DNA of 64,000 bases. It comes from Paenibacillus sp. HB172176 (lineage in GTDB: Bacteria > Bacillota > Bacilli > Paenibacillales > Paenibacillaceae). A program made the position numbers and the translations under genes. Under the pieces are notes generated by a model. That model was not told where the DNA came from, did not search any database, and saw nothing but the letters and a program-made list of their open reading frames with translations. Numbering within the stretch: the first letter of the stretch is position 1; each line of letters starts with the position of its first letter. The stretch lies in assembly GCF_011947265.1 (NCBI RefSeq), contig NZ_JAATHD010000009.1, positions 1 through 64,000 of the forward strand. The letters run 5' to 3'. Positions 42,058-50,763 of this stretch are shown here, piece after piece.

Positions 42058-43099
42058 TCGTACCTCTAGCATCTGTCAATTGCCCGCGCAGCCAGGCGAA
42101 GGCCTTCTCTCCGTTAATTTCATGCCCTCCCCGAAAAAAATCGCAATGCACGGCATCGCGCGCGCCCTCCTCCCCATAGAGAGACTGAAGCTCGCGATAT
42201 GCCTTCTCCGCCGGCTCGCGAGGAAACACCTTATCCTCTTCCCCGGATTCCAGGAACAAGCCTCTCGGCGCGATCAACCCGAGCAGCTCGGGCATCTCCG
42301 CCTCCTCCAGAATGCCCGGAATATAATTGTCGAGGCAATGATTCCTTGCCAGTATGCTCTCCGCGAACAGACTGGCGTAACCGCTCACTACCGCGCAGCG
42401 GATTCTGGCATCGATCGCCGCCGTGAAGCCCGCCACAAGTCCGCCTCCCGAAATGCCCATAATCCCGATTCGCTCCTTGTCGATAGCGGGCATAGCTTCC
42501 CGCAAATAATCGACAACTCTGGATGTTTCGCGTATTCGCAGTCCCGCCAACGTCCGTCCCGTCATCAGCAGATGGGCGGCAAGCCGGAAGCAGGAATTGC
42601 TGCCGGCTCCCTTCTCCTTGTCCTCCGCAAGCCGTCGATCACCGAAACCGATCAGTTCGGGAGCGGCAACAACATAACCTTCGCGAACCAATGAGACTGC
42701 GAAATCCTTATGAAGACCAGGCTTAGAAGAACGCTCTGCCCCGTCCGCTTCCAAGCCGACAATCTCACGGCTGCCGTAGCCATGGCCGTGAAGCGCGATG
42801 ACCGCAGGCATGGGCGAGGCGGACGGTTGTTCCGGCATTAAGATATACATCCTCATCCGCAGCCCTTCAACCGTGTCGATCTCCACAAGCTCGCGCACAT
42901 AGCCGGAGCATTGGCATCGCTCGATTAACAGCGGCTCAAGCGCTTGCTCCTCTTCCCCAAACCTGCCGAGAAGCTCGCCAAACTTCGCTTTCAGCCGTAC
43001 TCTGGAATCCGCAACCTTCTGCTTCTCCGGCGAACGCCTCTCGGCAGCCGCCCTTTGAACCAGCTCCTCCAAGTATTGTTCAAGCTCCTCCATCGTCAT
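42032..43099 (-). CDS. Alpha/beta-hydrolase of the acetyl-xylan-esterase/dienelactone-hydrolase type
   Basis: About 355 residues, cytoplasmic. The nucleophile Ser is in IGIMGISGGGLVAG and the catalytic His is in FFRGGHEINGEKA, with an acidic residue near LESGEEDKVF. HGHGYGSREIVG and GFGDRR are seen in related Paenibacillus esterases that sit with GH105 genes. It probably deacetylates imported oligosaccharides. AAGGGGAG lies 4 nt before ATG 43099; the frame continues upstream to 43387 through repeat DNA and is rejected there. First gene of the pair with GH105. Confidence 0.88.
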   Translation of the reverse strand: MTMEELEQYLEELVQRAAAERRSPEKQKVADSRVRLKAKFGELLGRFGEEEQALEPLLIERCQCSGYVRELVEIDTVEGLRMRMYILMPEQPSASPMPAVIALHGHGYGSREIVGLEADGAERSSKPGLHKDFAVSLVREGYVVAAPELIGFGDRRLAEDKEKGAGSNSCFRLAAHLLMTGRTLAGLRIRETSRVVDYLREAMPAIDKERIGIMGISGGGLVAGFTAAIDARIRCAVVSGYASLFAESILARNHCLDNYIPGILEEAEMPELLGLIAPRGLFLESGEEDKVFPREPAEKAYRELQSLYGEEGARDAVHCDFFRGGHEINGEKAFAWLRGQLTDARGTNGGDGSGC

Positions 43100-43183
43100 C
43101 AAACTCCCCTTCCCCGCCATCCGCAATTTAGAGACTGTCCATTCATGGAGGGCATCCAAACAAAAGCAACGCTTGAAATTCGA

Positions 43184-43369
43184 ACGGACACCAGCGCTCT
43201 TATTCGTATCATAATTCGTCATTTGCCCTTTTAGGCGGACACCAACGCACTTATTTGCTCCAATATACGAAAACACAAGTGTTTTACCCAAAATAAGGAC
43301 TGTGGTGTCCGTGAAAATTGTGAATTTCCATTTTCCATTTTCCAGCTTAACAGAGGCTCTGGTGTCCGT
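43184..43369. repeat. Cluster of CGGACACCA-type intergenic units, two direct and two inverted
   Basis: Direct copies ACGGACACCAGCGCTCTTAT (43184-43203) and GCGGACACCAACGCACTTAT (43235-43254) are followed by inverted copies ending GGTGTCCGT (43291-43311 and 43351-43369). Outer and inner copies can pair. The gap 43100-43425 holds only these units and separates the esterase/GH105 pair from the CE8/GH43 pair. Confidence 0.75.
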
Positions 43370-43425
43370 TTGAGTTAGTCGAACCACTACTATTCACAGC
43401 TAATTGACAACCGCAATTCAATTCA

Positions 43426-44322
43426 TTAGTACCCTTCGGGATGCCAGCCGTCGAAAATATGAATAACGCGATAATCCTTCGCCTCTTCAGCGGACAGCTC
43501 CCGCGACCAGACTGCGCGCGCGTCGGCATTCGCTCCCGGTCCAGTGCTGCCGTATTCCTCGTAGCGACTTGTCGACTCGCGGTCTGGCTGTCCCCAATTA
43601 TGCCAGCCTTCCCCGGTAATGGAAGCATCCATCGAGGTGCGGATGAAGGCCACGCTGGCGAAGGGCCGCCAGGGCCGTCCGAGATAGACATCCGTCACGC
43701 CCTCGCCTCCCGTAATCTCGCAATCGAGGAACACATAGCCGAATGCCGCCTCTTGCGGCGTTGAAGCCGCCGTAATATATCCTCGCGAGCGCTTGTTATG
43801 CAGATGGCAGCGATCGAACACGGCGGTCGCCGCCCCGAAAATATAATCGACATCGCCTTCGATATAGCATTCGTGATAGAATTGCTTGCCCTTGCCCGTG
43901 TACAAGGTATCCTGATCGCCAAGCAGCTTGACTCGCCGGAATACGGCGCGGTCCCCGTCGACGAACGCGGCGACCGCCTGTCCTGTGCCGGGTCCCGAAG
44001 CATTGCGAATCGTAACGTTCTCCGCCGTGAACGCGTGCGCGAACACGTTCAGCGTGCCCGTCCGGAACGTGCCCAGCGGCTCGCCGTCGGCTCCAAGCGT
44101 ATGAGCGTTGTCCGACCAGCTCAAAATAGTTCCTTCGCGGTCGTCGCCCAGCAAGAGAATCGGAGGCGCGCCAGCCGGAATCGTCACCTTCTCCTCGTAT
44201 ACACCCGGCTTAATGCGAATGGTCACGGTCTCCTTGCAAGCCGCCGGAATCGCATCGACGGCATCCTGAAGCCGATGGAAATCCGCCTTGTCATTCGCAT
44301 CTGCAGCTACCGTTATCAGCAT
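43426..44322 (-). CDS. Pectinesterase (carbohydrate esterase family 8)
   Basis: About 298 residues forming a right-handed beta-helix that removes methyl groups from galacturonans. Catalytic positions are present: Asp in LLGDQDTLY, Asp in GDVDYIFGAA, and Arg in YLGRPWRPFA. No signal peptide is visible with the chosen start, so it would act on imported methylated oligogalacturonides, unlike secreted family members. GGGGAGGAG lies before ATG 44322; the longer frame to 44553 overlaps the GH43 gene and is rejected. It follows GH43 by 52 nt. Confidence 0.93.
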   Translation of the reverse strand: MLITVAADANDKADFHRLQDAVDAIPAACKETVTIRIKPGVYEEKVTIPAGAPPILLLGDDREGTILSWSDNAHTLGADGEPLGTFRTGTLNVFAHAFTAENVTIRNASGPGTGQAVAAFVDGDRAVFRRVKLLGDQDTLYTGKGKQFYHECYIEGDVDYIFGAATAVFDRCHLHNKRSRGYITAASTPQEAAFGYVFLDCEITGGEGVTDVYLGRPWRPFASVAFIRTSMDASITGEGWHNWGQPDRESTSRYEEYGSTGPGANADARAVWSRELSAEEAKDYRVIHIFDGWHPEGY

Positions 44323-44374
44323 GGCTCCTCCCCCTTCCGCCACATCACTCTTCATTTCATTAGCTTTCGCATCC

Positions 44375-45973
44375 TTATTCCTCATGGCCGTCGCCTTCTC
44401 GTTCGTCGTCGATTCCCTCATAACTGAACCACTCGAAATCGGCGTAACCCCCACTGTTCTCGCTCTCGCAAGCGGCATACATCCCCATGTACGCGCCGGT
44501 GAAGCCTCCGGCCAAATCCGTGCTGAGAATCGTGCCATCCGCATCCCCATCAAGCGTCATCCACTCCTGGGATTCCCGCTCGCGCCAGTAGAAGCCGTAA
44601 TGCTGACCATGCGCCTCGGCTCTGAGAAGCAAGCCCTGTCCGCCGAACGGGCAGGAGGCCAGCACAGTCTCTTCGCCGCCCTTCCGCTGCGTCAGCCGAA
44701 TTTCCTTCATGCCTTCGAAGCTTCCATACTCAAGCCGGAACTGAAAATCCGCATTTTGCAGCAAGACAAGCCCTGCCTTGTCGCCCGCTTCCTTCGGCTC
44801 GAAGCAAAGCGCCGTCTCTGCGCGAAAGCTCTTATGCTGCTGTCTCCGCCCGACGAAGGATGGATTCTCCAGAGCGGCGATCGACGCCGCCCTCAATTGC
44901 AGACGCAGAGCGCCAGGCCTCTCTGTCAAGCTCCAGAAGGCCTCGCGCGGCGTGCGGAGGAAATTCCAGATCGGCGCCAGCTCCCGCTGATCGAAATCAT
45001 CGCGAATCGGAAGCTCCGGCCAAATCATCTCCGGCAAATCCGGCGCATCGCCTTCTTCTTCCACAATACCCTTGCCGGGGCTTACCACCGGCCATTCGCC
45101 CTCCCATCGAACGGGAACCAGGAACGTCTCTCGTCCCAAATTGCGATAGTAACCGCCATAAGGCCGGGATGCCAGACAGACCATCCACCAATCGCCCTTC
45201 TGCGTTTCGATCAACTCACCGTGACCAACGTTGACAATGCCATAATCTCGTCCCAAATGACGATGCGTCAGAATCGGGTTAGCCTTATATCCCTCGTAGG
45301 GCCCGGCGGGCGATTTGCTGCGGGCGATCGTTATCGCATGCGTATGGCCGGTGCCGCCTTCCGCAATCATCACGTAGTACCATTCCCCGATTTTGTACAG
45401 ATGAGGCCCTTCCTGCGCGTGGCCGACCTTAAGCGCGCCTTGCCAAATGCTATGCTTCGGCCCGACGAGCTTGCCGCTCGCCAAATCAAGCTCCTGCAGC
45501 CAAATATCCATATGCTTCGGATATTGCTGACCCTCCGGAGGCACGCGGTTGCCCGTATAATACACGGTCCCGTCTTCATCGAAGAACAGCGACGGGTCAA
45601 TGCCCGGCGCATCCTCCAGCCAGATCGGCTCGGACCATGGACCCGAAGGATCGCTCGCGGTTACATAGAAGTTATGGCATTGCTTCTCGTTGTCGACGAA
45701 GGTTGTAATCATATAATAGATGCCGCCGTGATAACGAAGCGTTGGCGCCCATATGCCCATGGACGGCTTGATGCCGTCCAGATTGAGCTGCGACGGCCGA
45801 TCCAGCACATGGCCGAGCTGCCGCCAGTGGACGAGATCCTTGCTATGGAATATAGGCACGCCCGGAAAAAACTCGAAGCTCGAAGTCACAAGATAATAGT
45901 CATCGCCTACGCGTATAGCAGACGGATCGGGATAGAAGCCCGTCAATATCGGATTTTGAAACCTGCGCATCAT
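44375..45973 (-). CDS. GH43 beta-xylosidase/alpha-L-arabinofuranosidase
   Basis: A 532-residue two-domain GH43 enzyme of the XynB-like kind. The five-bladed propeller carries Asp16 (FYPDPS), Asp126 (GIDPSLFF) and Glu188 (AQEGPH), the usual base, modulator and acid. The C-terminal beta-sandwich (about 325-520, RETFLVPVRW onward) is the GH43-associated XynB-C-like domain. No signal peptide. GGGAGG precedes ATG 45973. It heads the minus-strand GH43-CE8 pair and is divergent from the AraC sensor-regulator at 46161. Xylo- or arabino-oligosaccharides are the likely substrate. Confidence 0.93.
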   Translation of the reverse strand: MMRRFQNPILTGFYPDPSAIRVGDDYYLVTSSFEFFPGVPIFHSKDLVHWRQLGHVLDRPSQLNLDGIKPSMGIWAPTLRYHGGIYYMITTFVDNEKQCHNFYVTASDPSGPWSEPIWLEDAPGIDPSLFFDEDGTVYYTGNRVPPEGQQYPKHMDIWLQELDLASGKLVGPKHSIWQGALKVGHAQEGPHLYKIGEWYYVMIAEGGTGHTHAITIARSKSPAGPYEGYKANPILTHRHLGRDYGIVNVGHGELIETQKGDWWMVCLASRPYGGYYRNLGRETFLVPVRWEGEWPVVSPGKGIVEEEGDAPDLPEMIWPELPIRDDFDQRELAPIWNFLRTPREAFWSLTERPGALRLQLRAASIAALENPSFVGRRQQHKSFRAETALCFEPKEAGDKAGLVLLQNADFQFRLEYGSFEGMKEIRLTQRKGGEETVLASCPFGGQGLLLRAEAHGQHYGFYWRERESQEWMTLDGDADGTILSTDLAGGFTGAYMGMYAACESENSGGYADFEWFSYEGIDDEREGDGHEE

Positions 45974-46160
45974 TCAGCCTCCCAGTATTCATAAAGTGTA
46001 AGCTTATTCAAGTATAGTTGAAGCAAATCGCACAAAGTTGACACATCCTTGCTTGCTTTTCCGTTTTTTATATCTACTTGCTTTCCAGGCAAGCCCCGAC
46101 TCCCCATGCTGTTAACTTTGCCATTAAATTTGTGTATAGTATTGAACATACAGGGGGGCG

Positions 46161-48428
46161 ATGACGATGAGGGGAGCAAGGTTGCTAAAAATCAGATTTT
46201 TCATGAGTCTCACCTTGATCTCGATTTGTTCGGTGCTCGTGCTTGCCAGCGCATTGTTCGTCTGGTTTCGCGGGAAAACGATCGAGAATGTCAATCAGGT
46301 GAATGAAAGCGTTCTCCAAAATACAGAAACCGTATTCGCCAAATACATTGAATTGGCGCAGAATTACACCATGGATTTCTACCGCAATCCCAACATCAAC
46401 ACCGTAATGCAAAGCGGCGACAACAGTTGGAGCGATCAGCTCTACAGCGCGCTCAGCCAAATAAAGGGCACTCTGACGGTCAATCCCTTTCTCGAAAACG
46501 CGTATATTATGGGTCAGGCGGGGCCCGTGCTGATGTTCGAGAACAATCCTCTGGACGCATCGACAAAGCAGGATCTCTATGAACGCGTCCGCGACAGCGT
46601 CATCAAGCAGTCCCCATATCTGTGGACCGCAACCCTGAACAACGGCGACAAGCAAAATCTGATGACCGTCTTCTATAATGACCGTGCCTTTGACAGCAGC
46701 GAATATATCGGCGCGATCGCGATGACGATCAATCCCAGAAAGCTGCAAGAAAATGTGTTCGGAAGCGGCGGAGACGACAATACCCGCTACGGGGTGCTGA
46801 GTGCCGACGGGGATGTTCTTATGCAAAGCGGAGCTGCCGGCGCGACATTCGAACCAGCCATGCTTGAGAAGATTATCGGCGGAAGCGAGAACTCCGGCAC
46901 GCTCGTATGGAAGCCCGACAACGGAGACAAGAAGCTGATCACATACCGTAAGGCGAAGCTCGTCGGGCTCTGGTTTCTGTCCGAAACGTCGTACAGGGAC
47001 AGCATTCGCGATATTTCGAACGCCTTGACCTTCATCATCGTGATCTGTCTTGCTCTCATTGCCGCGGCTTCCGGCATCGCCGCCTTCGTCTCGCATCGCA
47101 TGTACAAGCCGATCGGCACCTTGTTCGGCAACATTCGGAATTTAACCGGCGACGCGGCTCCCTTCGCGCAGAACGGCGGGTTCGATGAAGCCAACCGGGA
47201 GCTGGAGAGAATTGCTGGACGGTTCGGGGAGCTTAAGCGCGAGAACGAGGACAGCGCACTGCTGCGCTGGCTGACCTCGCCCTATCATTCCGGCGAGCAT
47301 CTGCCCTCAGCTCTGCCTTCGAAGAATATGTCCTCCGGGGAAACGTTTTTTTGCGTTGCAGCTATGGGACTGCAGAGACTGAACGAGGAAAACGGGCTTT
47401 CAGACGAAGAATGGATGCAAAAGATGAGGGGTTTGCCGCAGGAGATGGAACGACTGTTCAATGGAAAAGCGGCGTGTCGCGGTTATTTCCCGCATTCGGA
47501 GGCTGCCGTATTAATTGTCAGCGAGACGGAGGCCGGCAGCTTCGGCGAGGATGGCTTGTCGCGTGATCTTTGGGAGCAGCTCGTTGAAGCCATGCAAGCA
47601 TGGCCCGTCGCTTCCTGCTCAATCGGAGTCAGTCGGCTGTCCGCCGATTCGAAGCTGCTTAAGGAGCTCTATGACGAAGCCAATGACTGCATGCGGCATT
47701 TGAAGTTTCAACCTCGCGCTTCCATTATTCTAATGGAAGATACGCTTCATCTGAAGGACAGCGCAATATCCGACAGCTCCCTTAACGCCGTGCTCCAATC
47801 CGTCAAGAATGGCGAATATGAGCTAATTCCTCCCGCAATAGAAGACTTTCTGGAAGCTGCCGGAGGGTTTCAAGTGAAGCAGGCGACAATCGCCGTTGCC
47901 AGACTCGCCTCGGAGCTGGGCAAAATCGGCGAGACCAGGCTGCCTAACCCGGCGGCGCCTCATTCGGATTTTCTGGAATGGTATCAGCGTATATGGCTGA
48001 TCTCGGACTTTGAAGCGCTCCAGCAATGGTTGGAGCAGCTCAGTCTGGACGCCTGCGAGAGACTGAAGGAGATGAATACCGCCGAAACCCGTGACATCGC
48101 GGGAGAAGCCATGGCCTATATACGCAAGAACTTCAGCGATCCATCGCTCTCCTTGAACGGACTGGCCGAGATGCTGGCGATCAGTCCTCCTTATCTCAGC
48201 CGACTCATTACGGAGGCTACCGACAGCAGCTTTCCCGAATTCATACATCTGGTCAGGCTGGAGCATGCGCGGGAGCTTCTCGCCACGAATGCGGAACTTG
48301 ATATCAAGAGCGTCGCCGAACAATGCGGTTACAGCAGCAGCACTTATTTCACCACGCTGTTCAGAAAGCGATACGGCGTGACGCCGTCGAAATGGCGCTT
48401 GAACCACATCTTGCAGAAGAGCGATTGA
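46161..48428 (+). CDS. Membrane-anchored AraC-family sensor-regulator, third system
   Basis: A 755-residue one-protein sensor and transcription factor: helix 1 (FFMSLTLISICSVLVLASALFVWF), extracytoplasmic sensor (about 38-285), helix 2 (ALTFIIVICLALIAAASGIAAFV), HAMP-like linker, and C-terminal AraC domain (LSLNGLAEMLAISPPYLSRLI ... KSVAEQCGYSSSTYFTTLF). The start is ATG 46161 or 46167 after AGGGGGG. It is divergent from GH43 and lies just upstream of the third importer, with a strong terminator between. Confidence 0.93.
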   Translation: MTMRGARLLKIRFFMSLTLISICSVLVLASALFVWFRGKTIENVNQVNESVLQNTETVFAKYIELAQNYTMDFYRNPNINTVMQSGDNSWSDQLYSALSQIKGTLTVNPFLENAYIMGQAGPVLMFENNPLDASTKQDLYERVRDSVIKQSPYLWTATLNNGDKQNLMTVFYNDRAFDSSEYIGAIAMTINPRKLQENVFGSGGDDNTRYGVLSADGDVLMQSGAAGATFEPAMLEKIIGGSENSGTLVWKPDNGDKKLITYRKAKLVGLWFLSETSYRDSIRDISNALTFIIVICLALIAAASGIAAFVSHRMYKPIGTLFGNIRNLTGDAAPFAQNGGFDEANRELERIAGRFGELKRENEDSALLRWLTSPYHSGEHLPSALPSKNMSSGETFFCVAAMGLQRLNEENGLSDEEWMQKMRGLPQEMERLFNGKAACRGYFPHSEAAVLIVSETEAGSFGEDGLSRDLWEQLVEAMQAWPVASCSIGVSRLSADSKLLKELYDEANDCMRHLKFQPRASIILMEDTLHLKDSAISDSSLNAVLQSVKNGEYELIPPAIEDFLEAAGGFQVKQATIAVARLASELGKIGETRLPNPAAPHSDFLEWYQRIWLISDFEALQQWLEQLSLDACERLKEMNTAETRDIAGEAMAYIRKNFSDPSLSLNGLAEMLAISPPYLSRLITEATDSSFPEFIHLVRLEHARELLATNAELDIKSVAEQCGYSSSTYFTTLFRKRYGVTPSKWRLNHILQKSD

Positions 48429-48510
48429 GCGAAAACAACCGACGGCGAACATAGAAAATGCAAACGTTAGAAAATCCCGGCGCCGACTATTAGCGACGGG
48501 GCATTTGTTT

Positions 48511-48543
48511 AGCCGCAAGCGCACACGCGCTTGCGGCTTTTTT
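48511..48543 (+). terminator. Terminator of the third AraC sensor-regulator
   Basis: GCCGCAAGCGC-ACAC-GCGCTTGCGGC is a perfect 11-bp stem followed by TTTTTT. Confidence 0.95.
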
Positions 48544-48592
48544 CGCGCTTCATTCTCCCGCATCCCTTGTTTTATCGCCTTTTTCACGCTCG

Positions 48593-48691
48593 ATTTAAGC
48601 GATTTCATTTTTTTAAAGCCGCCTTCGCAAGTAGAATTTAAGCGATTTCATTTCTTTTTGATTGCGCTTACATTCCGGGGCAGACTATGCT
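48593..48691 (+). promoter_or_regulatory. 18-bp direct repeats and promoter of the third importer operon
   Basis: ATTTAAGCGATTTCATTT occurs twice, exactly, at 48593-48610 and 48636-48653 (43 bp apart, about four helical turns). The second copy ends 8 nt before TTGCGC (48662-48667), which with an 18-nt spacer and TATGCT (48686-48691) makes a weak promoter about 95 nt before the first permease gene. This is the arrangement expected for an AraC-type activator touching the -35. Confidence 0.65.
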
Positions 48692-48786
48692 GATTACAGG
48701 CATAAGAAACTGCTGCCCGGCAGCTTTTCGATAGGAAATGCAGCCGTTTTGCGGCAAACCTACAGATCTTTAAGGAGTGAATTCAG

Positions 48787-49743
48787 ATGTCAGAAGAAGC
48801 GTTACAGCGGTCCAGTCCACCCAGACGCAAAAGCAGGCTTCAATCGCTGCGAAACGACAGCTCATTGTTTTTGCTGGCCCTGCCCGGCGTGATCGTACTG
48901 ATCTTGTTCGCCTACTTGCCCATGAGCGGCCTCATTCTCGTATTCAAAAACTACAATTACAACGGCGGCATCTTCGGCAGCCCCTGGGCGGGCTTCGATA
49001 ATTTCGACTTTTTCTTCTCCAGCATGGACAGCGCGATCCGCGCCACGCGCAACACGGTCATGCTCAATGTGCTGTATATGCTGACAGGCACGTTCTTCTC
49101 GGTGGCCATCGCCATTATATTGAACGAGCTGAGAAGCAAATGGTTCATCAAGATTACGCAGAGCGTCATGTTTTTCCCTTATTTCATTTCGTGGATCGTC
49201 ATCGGCGCCATCCTGTTCTCACTGCTCGACTATGACAAAGGCTTGCTCAATCGGATGTTCGAGCCCTTGGGCCTGCAAGCTGTCGACTGGTATTCGAATC
49301 CCTGGCTGTTCGTCGTCATTCTGGTCATCGCGAATATATGGAAGAGCGCGGGCTACGGCGCCATTATCTATTACGCGGTGCTTCAAGGCATCGACACTTC
49401 CTACTACGAGGCTGCCCGAATCGACGGCGCTTCCCGAATGCAGCTTATTACGCGAATTACTTTGCCATTGCTCATTCCGTCCATCATCCTGCTTACGCTT
49501 CTCGGTATCGGCGGCATGCTGAAAGGGGATCTCAGCATGATTATGGGAGTCACATTCTTGAACCCGCTGCTGCTGCCAACGACCGATATCATCGACGTCT
49601 ATGTGTACCGTACGGCAATTCGTTCCGGCGAATTCGGCTTTGCTTCGGCCATTACGCTGTATCAATCCGTATTCGGATTCCTGCTCGTCCTGATCGCCAA
49701 CAAGCTTGCCGGCTGGTATGACAAAGAAAGCAAACTATTCTAG
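48787..49743 (+). CDS. ABC sugar importer permease (LplB type), third system
   Basis: A 318-residue CUT1 permease with the EAA loop YYEAARIDGASRMQLITRITLPLL and the LplB-like end NKLAGWYDKESKLF. The N-terminus has a basic, Ser-rich tail of about 20 residues before the first helix. AAGGAG lies 9 nt before ATG 48787. First gene of the permease-permease-binding protein operon; the order differs from the first two systems, where the binding protein comes first. Confidence 0.95.
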   Translation: MSEEALQRSSPPRRKSRLQSLRNDSSLFLLALPGVIVLILFAYLPMSGLILVFKNYNYNGGIFGSPWAGFDNFDFFFSSMDSAIRATRNTVMLNVLYMLTGTFFSVAIAIILNELRSKWFIKITQSVMFFPYFISWIVIGAILFSLLDYDKGLLNRMFEPLGLQAVDWYSNPWLFVVILVIANIWKSAGYGAIIYYAVLQGIDTSYYEAARIDGASRMQLITRITLPLLIPSIILLTLLGIGGMLKGDLSMIMGVTFLNPLLLPTTDIIDVYVYRTAIRSGEFGFASAITLYQSVFGFLLVLIANKLAGWYDKESKLF

Positions 49744-49755
49744 GAGACATGCGAC

Positions 49756-50640
49756 ATGGCCAAACAAGAAAATCGAATGCTTATCGTTCTGTTCTATATT
49801 TGCATCGGGATATTCGCGCTGATCTGCCTGACTCCGTTCGTGCTGGCCGTCTCCGGCTCGCTCTCGACGGAATCGAAGCTCGCGGCTGAAGGCTATTCCT
49901 TCCTGCCTCGCGGCTTCAGCCTCGATACGTACAAATTCATGTTCGACTCGAAGGCCGAGCAGATCTTTCATGCTTACTTGACCTCCGTCACCGTCACCGG
50001 GCTCGGCACGGCATGCGCGGTGCTCGTCACGACGGCATACGCTTACGTCATTACCGCCAAGGGCTTCCGCTACCGCAATTTCTTCGCGTTCCTCGCGTAC
50101 TTCACCATGCTGTTCAGCGGGGGCACGCTGCCTTGGTACATTCTGTGCACCAAATATTATCATTTGGACGACACGCTTGTCGGCTTGTTCGTTCCTTATC
50201 TGCTTAACGTGTTTCTTATGTATCTGCAGGCCAATTATTTCAAGAGCATTCCGCATGAGGTTATTGAATCGGCGCAAATCGACGGGGCCGGCCATTTCCG
50301 AATCTTCTTCCGGATCATGCTGCCGCTTGGCCAGGTCGGACTCGTTACCATCTCGTTGTTCTACGCGCTTCAGTTCTGGAACGACTTCTACTTGTCGCTG
50401 CTTCTCATTACGGACGAGCGTCTGTACACGATTCAGTACATGATGTACTACATGATGGCCAATATTCAATATCTCGCGTCCGGCAACAGCGCTCAGATTG
50501 GCGGCGTCGTAATCGCTCCGCCGCTCGAAACGGCCAAGATGGCGATGACCTGCCTGACCGTGCTGCCGATTGCGATTCTGTATCCGTTCCTGCAGCGCTA
50601 TTTCGTCAGGGGCATCATTGTCGGCTCCGTGAAGGGATAA
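49756..50640 (+). CDS. ABC sugar importer permease (LplC type), third system
   Basis: A 294-residue CUT1 permease with a slightly variant EAA loop (IESAQIDGAGHFRIFFRIMLPLG) and the ending FVRGIIVGSVKG. It follows its partner by 12 nt, with TAGGAG before ATG 49756, and is coupled to it. No ATPase gene is linked. Confidence 0.95.
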   Translation: MAKQENRMLIVLFYICIGIFALICLTPFVLAVSGSLSTESKLAAEGYSFLPRGFSLDTYKFMFDSKAEQIFHAYLTSVTVTGLGTACAVLVTTAYAYVITAKGFRYRNFFAFLAYFTMLFSGGTLPWYILCTKYYHLDDTLVGLFVPYLLNVFLMYLQANYFKSIPHEVIESAQIDGAGHFRIFFRIMLPLGQVGLVTISLFYALQFWNDFYLSLLLITDERLYTIQYMMYYMMANIQYLASGNSAQIGGVVIAPPLETAKMAMTCLTVLPIAILYPFLQRYFVRGIIVGSVKG

Positions 50641-50675
50641 AGCGGCAGTTCAGTATCCCAGGTTGTACATGGTAT

Positions 50676-50717
50676 GATAGAACAAACTCTCATGAACATC
50701 GACGGGCGCGTTCTATC
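50676..50717 (+). promoter_or_regulatory. Hairpin before the third binding-protein gene
   Basis: GATAGAAC and GTTCTATC form an 8-bp stem with a 26-nt loop, 46 nt upstream of the binding-protein start and outside any gene. TATGAT (50673-50678) overlaps it and could be the -10 of an internal promoter (poor -35, TTCAGT). It parallels the intercistronic hairpins of the other two importers. Confidence 0.4.
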
Positions 50718-50763
50718 CCGCCATTGAACAATAAATCATTAGAAAATACAGGAGGGTTTACGC

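Noticed and set aside
43100..43387. N-terminal extension of the esterase
   Set aside because: It would translate the intergenic repeat units, and a strong ribosome site lies before ATG 43099.
44288..45994. 568-codon open frame on the plus strand opposite GH43 and CE8
   Set aside because: It lies fully antisense to two well-supported enzymes and has no recognisable domain or start signal.
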